The position numbers and the translations under genes were made by a program. Below, piece after piece: positions 59,309 through 64,000 of a stretch of 64,000 nucleotides of DNA (position 1 is the stretch's first letter; the number at the start of each line of letters is the position of its first letter). The notes below the pieces were generated by a model, which ran no database searches, was not told where the DNA came from, and saw nothing but the letters and a program-made list of their open reading frames with translations. This DNA is from Polynucleobacter sp. JS-JIR-5-A7 (GTDB taxonomy: Bacteria; Pseudomonadota; Gammaproteobacteria; Burkholderiales; Burkholderiaceae): assembly GCF_018687935.1 (NCBI RefSeq), contig NZ_CP061308.1, positions 1,420,048 through 1,484,047 on the forward strand, read 5' to 3'.

Positions 59309-59964
59309 GCTGTTTGTGCTCTCGCTTGTTCAACTGCAATATCTTGAGGCTCTATCTTGCTAAGACCAGTGGATGCCTTCCAGGCTTCAGTAAGTAATTT
59401 TGCAACCTGCTGTGCCTCGGGAATACAACGCATCATCGGTTCTGGTTTTGCTAAACGCCAAGGCCGCACGTGAGGCCATAGGTGGAAGAAAGCAATCTTA
59501 TCTTCGGTAGCAATTTGCATTGGGATATCACCAGTACCATCTGCATATAACTTTAAATCAGCACTTCTCAGCGTTTTATAAGGGAGGTTAAAGGTCACCG
59601 TCAACACAATACCCACTCGCATCACAATTCGACGATTGGTTAAGGTATACATCGTGGTAGTTGCTGACCAGTAAGCCAAAAGACCTATTAGCAGCAGACC
59701 AATCAGCGCTAAAAATACTGCGAGCGCAACACTACTCCAACCTTCTGACAAACCACCTTCACTACCTGCTACTGAGAAAACCTGCAAAACCACGATGACT
59801 GCAAAATAAACTGCGAGCCATTGCAGACGAAATACATGTTTAGCCATAGCAGTCCAACTAGGAGCGCCTTGCCAAAGAATCGTTTCGCCAGCAGGTAATG
59901 GTTCGGGCAACCCTAAGGCTGCCTCGAACTCATGCTCTGCTGATTCATATGGTTTTTGATTCAC
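59305..59964 (-). CDS. puhB: Photosynthetic complex assembly protein PuhB
   Basis: A 219-residue membrane protein with a PH-like domain. The N-terminal LPAGETILWQGAPSWTAMAK and the central TNRRIVMRVGIVLTVTFNLP with KTLRSADLKLYADGTGDIP are diagnostic. The start is GTG; its ribosome binding site is weak, and no in-frame ATG is better. It acts in reaction-centre assembly. It follows puhA by 24 bases and overlaps puhC. Confidence 0.88.
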   Translation of the reverse strand: MNQKPYESAEHEFEAALGLPEPLPAGETILWQGAPSWTAMAKHVFRLQWLAVYFAVIVVLQVFSVAGSEGGLSEGWSSVALAVFLALIGLLLIGLLAYWSATTTMYTLTNRRIVMRVGIVLTVTFNLPYKTLRSADLKLYADGTGDIPMQIATEDKIAFFHLWPHVRPWRLAKPEPMMRCIPEAQQVAKLLTEAWKASTGLSKIEPQDIAVEQARAQTA

Positions 59965-59988
59965 AAAATACTTTCAATTGAATGGGAT

Positions 59989-60759
59989 TTAAATAAGGGG
60001 TTCTTGGCGCTCTGGGGTCGCATACAGAGTACCGCCGCCAAAGTAAGCCATGATCTTTTCTTCTTCTAAGAGCGTAATCTGATCTTGACTCTTTAAGCCT
60101 GGCACTAAAGCAAACTGATTGCCCAAGATCGATTCCACCTTGATAGCGTCTTTACCAATACGAGAAAAATTCATTGGCAGTAATACTCGTCTGCCTCCAA
60201 ACTCTGGCAAGGTTTCAATTTCAAAATAGCGAATCACGACTTCAGCCTGATCAATCCAGAGCTCTTTCACGGTGCCAGCTACCACACCATCATCACCCTT
60301 AACTTGCATACCAATCGGATTTCTATCCTGCTTGGCTACGCTAAATTGACCGAGTAAGCGCCCTGGCAAAATACGTTTTTGACCTTCTGATGTCATGTCA
60401 GGAATATCCGCACGCTTCGTAAAGGCGCCCGGCCCTACACCGTCTAACATCGGGTTACCAGTTGGCACTAAAGGCGCACCATTTAAATAGCTTGAAGGTC
60501 TAGCGGCTACTTTTTCCAGAGGCTCATCTTTGGGAACAGTGACATCGCCCCAGTACTCTGTATGAAATGTCTTCGGTGCCGGCATACCAGCTATTCCAGC
60601 CGCTCGTCGGGTCTCGCCACGAACGTCATACTCTAGCGGAAAACCTTCACGCTTACTTTCTATAGTCAGGTAATAAACGAGGCCTGCAAAAAATACCCAA
60701 AATGCATATAGAACCAATTGTGCAACATCTACATATTCTGTAATTGCTCCGGTTGCCAT
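59989..60759 (-). CDS. puhA: Photosynthetic reaction centre H subunit
   Basis: A 256-residue subunit with one N-terminal helix (VDVAQLVLYAFWVFFAGLVY) followed by a large cytoplasmic domain. Features: IESKREGFPLEYD, RNPIGMQVKGDDGVVAGTV and VRYFEIETLPEFGGRRVLL-like segments (here VIRYFEIETLP). It stabilises the quinone sites and gates proton flow to QB. A GGGAGAGCAAG site precedes the ATG. The L and M subunits are not in this window. Confidence 0.93.
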   Translation of the reverse strand: MATGAITEYVDVAQLVLYAFWVFFAGLVYYLTIESKREGFPLEYDVRGETRRAAGIAGMPAPKTFHTEYWGDVTVPKDEPLEKVAARPSSYLNGAPLVPTGNPMLDGVGPGAFTKRADIPDMTSEGQKRILPGRLLGQFSVAKQDRNPIGMQVKGDDGVVAGTVKELWIDQAEVVIRYFEIETLPEFGGRRVLLPMNFSRIGKDAIKVESILGNQFALVPGLKSQDQITLLEEEKIMAYFGGGTLYATPERQEPLI

Positions 60760-60815
60760 CTTGCTCTCCCTTTTAACAATAATGCTTATCGTGAAAAAAC
60801 ATACTGTGCCACTAT

Positions 60816-62264
60816 TTAACTTGGTAATTCATCTAAACCGAACTTCTGAGAAACATTCATCACAGGTTCCTTGTTCATAATGACTAAAGGTCCAATTGCA
60901 ATCAATGTAGCAAACAACAAATAAAACTCAATGTGATATACAAAACTATAGCCTGTAGCGGTAGAAATCAAACCCTCACCTAGGAAGCCATTTGTCGCCA
61001 GGCTAGAAATCACATCCCGTATGACGCCGCCAGCTGCAATAGCAATACCAGATGCGCTAGCGTGTACCGCGCCCCAAGCACCTAAAACCAAACCATTCAT
61101 CCCGCCTGATTCAAAACTCATGGCGGCAGTCAAAGTGCTCACAGAAAATAATCCGCCACCAAAGCCAATTAAAAATGCGCCGCAACGAAATAAGGTGGGC
61201 GAAAGCAATGGTTCGGAAAAAATGACGCAACTAAATGCCGCAATACCAAACAAAGCGCCAATAGAAGCCAGGCGATAGGGATCAATTGAGCGATTTAGAT
61301 AACGCGCAGCCACACCAAAAGCAACGAGAGCGCCTAAAGAAGTCAGACTGGTTAATACAGTGGTAGCACTAACCGATAAACCTAATACTTCAGCACCATA
61401 GGGTTCTAAAATAATGTCTTGCATACTAAATGCGGCTGTACCTAAACCTAAAGCTACCAAGAAACGCATCACTTTGCCCTGCTGTGAAAAAGTGGCCCAA
61501 GTTTCTTTAAAGCTTGGAGTTTCGATAGAGTGCGCTGTTAAATGGGGCTGACGAGGCTCTTGCTTCCAGGCTGCGATCAAGTTGAGCACCAAGGTAGTTG
61601 CTGCAACACCCTGTACCACCCGAATCAACAGAATCGGGGTGATATCAATCAGCAAATAGCCAAAGATGGCACTACTGACTGCCATACCAACCAACAGCAT
61701 CATATACATTAGCGCGACCACTCTAGGTCTAGCTTGAGGCTCAGCTAGATCAGATGCTAAAGCGAGACCAGCGGTTTGAGTGGTCTGCATACCAGCGCCT
61801 ACCAATAGAAAAGCAAGCCCGGTAGCGCCTTGCGCAAACCAAGCGGGCCAAGTGGTATCGCCAGACAAGAGAATGAGTGCGAAAGGCATGATTGCAAAGC
61901 CACCAAATTGCAACCAGGAACCAATCCAAATATAGGGCACTCTGCGCCAACCCAGAAAAGACTTATGGCTGTCACTCTTAAAGCCAACCAGTGCTCTGAA
62001 TGGAGCAAATAGCAGAGGCAAGGCAACCATAATCGAAACTAAAGCCGCACTCACTTTCAACTCAATAATCATGACTCGATTCAGAGTGCCAATCAACATG
62101 ACCATTGCCATGCCTACAGAAACCTGAAACAGAGCCAGCCTCAAGAGACGACTGATTGGCAACTCTTTGGTGGCGATATCAGCAAAAGGTAAGAACTTTG
62201 GACTCACTCTCTTCCAAGTTTCAAATAACTCTTTGCCACGCCAGGTCAGAGTAAACATTTTCAT
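60816..62264 (-). CDS. lhaA: LH1 assembly protein LhaA (PucC family)
   Basis: A 482-residue MFS protein of the PucC/BCH2 branch with twelve helices. The start TLTWRGKELFETWKRVSPKF and LPISRLLRLALFQVSVGMAM resemble PucC of this window closely (LPLGRLLRLSLFQVSVGMAL). Position between bchM and puhA is the canonical lhaA location, supporting a role in LH1 assembly. It follows bchM by two bases. Confidence 0.88.
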   Translation of the reverse strand: MKMFTLTWRGKELFETWKRVSPKFLPFADIATKELPISRLLRLALFQVSVGMAMVMLIGTLNRVMIIELKVSAALVSIMVALPLLFAPFRALVGFKSDSHKSFLGWRRVPYIWIGSWLQFGGFAIMPFALILLSGDTTWPAWFAQGATGLAFLLVGAGMQTTQTAGLALASDLAEPQARPRVVALMYMMLLVGMAVSSAIFGYLLIDITPILLIRVVQGVAATTLVLNLIAAWKQEPRQPHLTAHSIETPSFKETWATFSQQGKVMRFLVALGLGTAAFSMQDIILEPYGAEVLGLSVSATTVLTSLTSLGALVAFGVAARYLNRSIDPYRLASIGALFGIAAFSCVIFSEPLLSPTLFRCGAFLIGFGGGLFSVSTLTAAMSFESGGMNGLVLGAWGAVHASASGIAIAAGGVIRDVISSLATNGFLGEGLISTATGYSFVYHIEFYLLFATLIAIGPLVIMNKEPVMNVSQKFGLDELPS

Positions 62265-62266
62265 TG

Positions 62267-62992
62267 TTATCGCGCTTTATTCTGATCAGTTGGCTTTTTA
62301 CTTAAGCGCATCGCCTGTGAAAAATAAAAAGCGCGTTGCACTTTTTGCGTACTGACTGGCGCCCAATCTGCTAAACCATCATGCTGACTGAAGGTTCTGG
62401 TGAGAGAGTCAATCGAAATGGGCTGAATAAAAGGTGATCGATCACTTCTCGGAAATACACTACCAATCGTTAACAAGGTACTCAGAGCGGCATTATTGGG
62501 GGCAAATGTAAAAGCAATATTGGCTCGCGTACGCTCGGCAAGCTTCGCCATCGCATCAGCAATATCCAAGTGGTGATAGTGAATCATGGAATCCATACAA
62601 ACCACATGATCAAACTCACCCAAGGCGGGATCTAACATATCTCCAGAACGGAACTCAATAGATCCAGAGCCAACATCACGACCAATTCTCTCGCGCGCTA
62701 AATCAACTAAGGTAGGCGATAAATCAATAGCGACTACATGCGCACCCCGCTTTGCTAAATCAGCTGCTAAGACTCCAGTACCGCAGCCAGCATCCAAAAC
62801 ACGCTGTCCGGACAAATCAGTCGGTAAATAGCTTAGCAAGACATGACGCATCTCTTCACGGCCAGCTCGTACCTTAGCGCGTATACCGCTGACTTTGGCC
62901 GTCGACGTTAGCTTTACCCAAGCATCTACCGCAGTGCGGTCGAAATACTCCTGAAGCTGAGTACGTTTTTGAGTATAAGAATTTTCAAGCAT
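62267..62992 (-). CDS. bchM: Mg-protoporphyrin IX methyltransferase
   Basis: A 241-residue SAM-dependent methyltransferase forming Mg-protoporphyrin monomethyl ester, the substrate of AcsF. SAM motif I is VLDAGCGTGVLAADLAKRGA near residue 64, followed by VVAIDLSPTLVDLARERIG and the catalytic-region VVCMDSMIHYHHLDIADAM. It starts 19 bases after the bchF fusion gene. The gene lies right after bchF, without the bchNBHL genes that often separate them. Confidence 0.93.
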   Translation of the reverse strand: MLENSYTQKRTQLQEYFDRTAVDAWVKLTSTAKVSGIRAKVRAGREEMRHVLLSYLPTDLSGQRVLDAGCGTGVLAADLAKRGAHVVAIDLSPTLVDLARERIGRDVGSGSIEFRSGDMLDPALGEFDHVVCMDSMIHYHHLDIADAMAKLAERTRANIAFTFAPNNAALSTLLTIGSVFPRSDRSPFIQPISIDSLTRTFSQHDGLADWAPVSTQKVQRAFYFSQAMRLSKKPTDQNKAR

Positions 62993-63011
62993 GGCTAACG
63001 ATCGCCTTTAA

Positions 63012-63686
63012 TTATTTCAACCATGGGGAATAGATATAGGCTAAGAGATGCGCTATTACCGCCATGAATCCAAAAAATTGTGTTCCTTGCACAAGGTTGC
63101 GATGCAATTCTTCTGCCTCTGCAATGCTTAAGCCAGTTAACGTTGTCTGAGCACTACTAAGACTTGCTGCTTGTGCAGCTTGTAATTGAATAGTCTGCGC
63201 GCCAAGCATAGACTCGCGCGTCTTCTTTTCTTGATCTAGGCGAGCCATCCGTAGCTTCCAGATAAATTGACCTGCATTGATCACATAGGTTGCATAGGCT
63301 GCCAAAGCCAATAGCATCAGTTGAATTGGGTCCAGATAACCAGTACCCAGTGCTACAAGATATAAGGTATGAAGCAACAACACCAACATACTAAATACGT
63401 CTTCCCAGAAAAATGCTGGGGCAAACAAGTAGCAGTTAAAAACAACCTTCTCCCAAATACAACCAGTGATCATGATGGTGTAGAGCGTTAATGTTTTAAC
63501 CACTACTGAAATATTGGCGGCATGCTCTCCCTCGCCGGTAAATAAAAAACGCAGGACGAGGTAAAGACTAACCAGGAAAACAACAAACTGAATAGGCGCC
63601 AAAATACCTTGGACAAGTGTCCACTTGGTTTCGTCTCTTCTTACCCTCTCTTCTGGGGTATAAAGTGGCTTATATGTTTTTTCCAT
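63012..63686 (-). CDS. bchF: BchF (3-vinyl bacteriochlorophyllide hydratase) fused to an LH2 beta antenna domain
   Basis: A 224-residue protein in one uninterrupted frame. Residues 1-150 are BchF: LYTPEERVRRDETKWTLVQG, LFAPAFFWEDVFSMLVLLLH and LALAAYATYVINAGQFIWKL, with four apparent helices. BchF alone is usually about 150-175 residues. A charged then Gln/Ala-rich linker (151-181) follows. Residues 182-224 are a full LH2 beta chain, 36 of 43 identical to PucB at 47406, with His195, Gln203 (for Arg20) and the B850-type ligand His213, ending SPWLK. An even number of helices puts the linker in the cytoplasm, the correct side for an antenna N-terminus (inference). BchF hydrates the 3-vinyl group in bacteriochlorophyll synthesis. 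The ATG has only a weak ribosome binding site. Confidence 0.92.
   Translation of the reverse strand: MEKTYKPLYTPEERVRRDETKWTLVQGILAPIQFVVFLVSLYLVLRFLFTGEGEHAANISVVVKTLTLYTIMITGCIWEKVVFNCYLFAPAFFWEDVFSMLVLLLHTLYLVALGTGYLDPIQLMLLALAAYATYVINAGQFIWKLRMARLDQEKKTRESMLGAQTIQLQAAQAASLSSAQTTLTGLSIAEAEELHRNLVQGTQFFGFMAVIAHLLAYIYSPWLK
63015..63143 (-). other. Embedded LH2 beta (pucB-like) domain inside bchF
   Basis: This stretch encodes residues 182-224 of the BchF fusion. Against pucB, 36 of 43 residues match, but only 13 of those 36 use the same codon; 23 differ silently. The seven replacements are conservative hydrophobic changes or E/A. Old duplication followed by purifying selection explains this best. 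It has no own start codon, and no adjacent alpha-chain gene. Confidence 0.9.
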
Positions 63687-63730
63687 GCACAGTCTGATAT
63701 ATTTTCTGCAACAACCTTAAGGCAATTATT

Positions 63731-63771
63731 AATACACTTTTAAAGCACAAAAGTGTCAATTAAAGTTTACG
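63731..63771 (-). promoter_or_regulatory. bchF promoter with PpsR-like box
   Basis: TGTCAATTAAAGTTTACG (63754-63771) fits TGT-N12-ACA with one mismatch in the last base. Read on the minus strand it supplies -35 TTGACA, then a 17-base spacer and TGTATT (63731-63736). The layout, with the box end forming the -35, is the same as at hemA. It lies 68 bases upstream of the bchF start. Confidence 0.55.
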
Positions 63772-63855
63772 GTATCTGGAAAAAGAAAGTCCTCGGGATA
63801 ACCCTATTGGGGGTACTTACCCTATAGCAACTTGCTCAAAAAAAGCGCTAAATAG

Positions 63856-63873
63856 GATCATTACTAAATGATC
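63856..63873. promoter_or_regulatory. Perfect inverted repeat at right end
   Basis: GATCATT and AATGATC are perfect 7-base arms with a 4-base spacer. An outer pair CTCAAAA (63835-63841) and TTTTGAG (63876-63882) extends the symmetry. It sits 25 bases before the 22-base shared element, resembling the arrangement upstream of pucBA. Probably regulatory for a plus-strand operon beyond the window. Confidence 0.45.
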
Positions 63874-63897
63874 AGTTTTGAGAGAAATAGCGCCCTT

Positions 63898-63919
63898 CTA
63901 TTTTGCAGTGCAGCATATT
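63898..63919 (+). promoter_or_regulatory. 22-base element shared with the pucBA upstream region
   Basis: This copy matches 47246-47267 at 19 of 22 positions in the same orientation, with the core TGCAGTGCA unchanged. No plus-strand gene starts before position 64000, so the operon it would serve lies outside the window; a photosynthesis operon is the natural guess. Confidence 0.5.
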
Positions 63920-64000
63920 TTTCGGGGAGCACTTACAGCCTTTCATTTTGTATTCATTACTAGGCTATTAGGAGATGGGCTTTGTCAGATTCACTGAAAA

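Larger units (their letters stand above)
63687..64000. other. Non-coding 314-base divergent intergenic region
   Basis: No convincing reading frame is seen on either strand. It holds the bchF promoter with its PpsR-like box on the left and, on the right, an inverted repeat and the 22-base element facing right. The last part has GGAG at 63971-63974 but no following start codon and clear frame that I can support. Confidence 0.6.

Noticed and set aside
1..64000. CRISPR array, prophage, transposon or tRNA genes
   Set aside because: No regularly spaced repeats, integrase, transposase or tRNA-like cloverleaf was recognised on either strand.

Overview
The window comes from a freshwater-type betaproteobacterium with AT-leaning DNA (about 45% GC by eye). 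Gene content and order best fit an aerobic anoxygenic phototrophic Burkholderiaceae member such as Polynucleobacter. That placement is inferred from protein families, since no rRNA or other taxonomic marker gene is present. No tRNA, rRNA, insertion sequence, prophage or CRISPR array was seen, and coding density is very high.

Left part (1-13.5 kb): a catabolic and uptake region. A truncated CoxM-like flavin subunit and a CoxG-like protein diverge from a TetR regulator. The TetR gene leads into a VOC protein, a dihydroxypyridine-hydroxylase-like flavin monooxygenase and a complete branched-chain-amino-acid-type ABC importer. An acyl-CoA dehydrogenase and a class III CoA-transferase follow. A cardiolipin synthase, an EEP-family nuclease or phosphatase and a BFD-like ferredoxin overlap head to tail on the minus strand.

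Formate region (13.5-25.6 kb): a tungstate permease and ATPase (tupBC) face a minus-strand formate dehydrogenase operon. It encodes a Mrp-type Fe-S carrier, DUF3305, DUF3306, a multi-cluster ferredoxin, a TorD-like chaperone, a small Tat protein, FdhA, FdhB, a lipoprotein, cytochrome b FdhC and a small secreted protein. FdhA has cysteine where the E. coli enzyme has selenocysteine.

Housekeeping and envelope region (25.7-40.6 kb): copper export (a CopZ-like protein and CopA), an envelope glycolipid operon (GT39, flippase-like, GT9, PAP2), rlmJ, a SOUL protein, ldcA, tadA, queD, queE, two tandem paralogous lipoproteins, a DUF455 protein and two tiny membrane proteins.

Photosynthesis region (40.6 kb to the right end): hemA-dxs-small ORF-tspO-ndh2-aox form one closely spaced minus-strand series behind a promoter with a PpsR/CrtJ-type box. 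Next comes a pucBAC operon for an LH2-type peripheral antenna, followed by small membrane proteins, a glutathione peroxidase, a BciB-like 8-vinyl reductase, an NnrU protein and a lipocalin. The window closes with a long minus-strand superoperon: bchF, bchM, lhaA, puhA, puhB, puhC, acsF, puhE, bchG, a PucC-family MFS gene, bchP and a small ORF. Genes for LH1, reaction-centre L/M, BchNBHL, BchXYZ and the carotenoid enzymes are not in the window.

The most striking observation is that the BchF protein carries a complete LH2 beta antenna polypeptide fused at its C-terminus. This domain matches the stand-alone PucB at 36 of 43 residues, yet 23 of those 36 residues use different codons, so it is not a recent copy and has been held by selection. 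The LH2 alpha chain also has Phe44-Leu45, the pair known from blue-shifted B800-820 antennas. Both beta sequences have Gln where LH2 beta normally has the B800-contacting Arg20.
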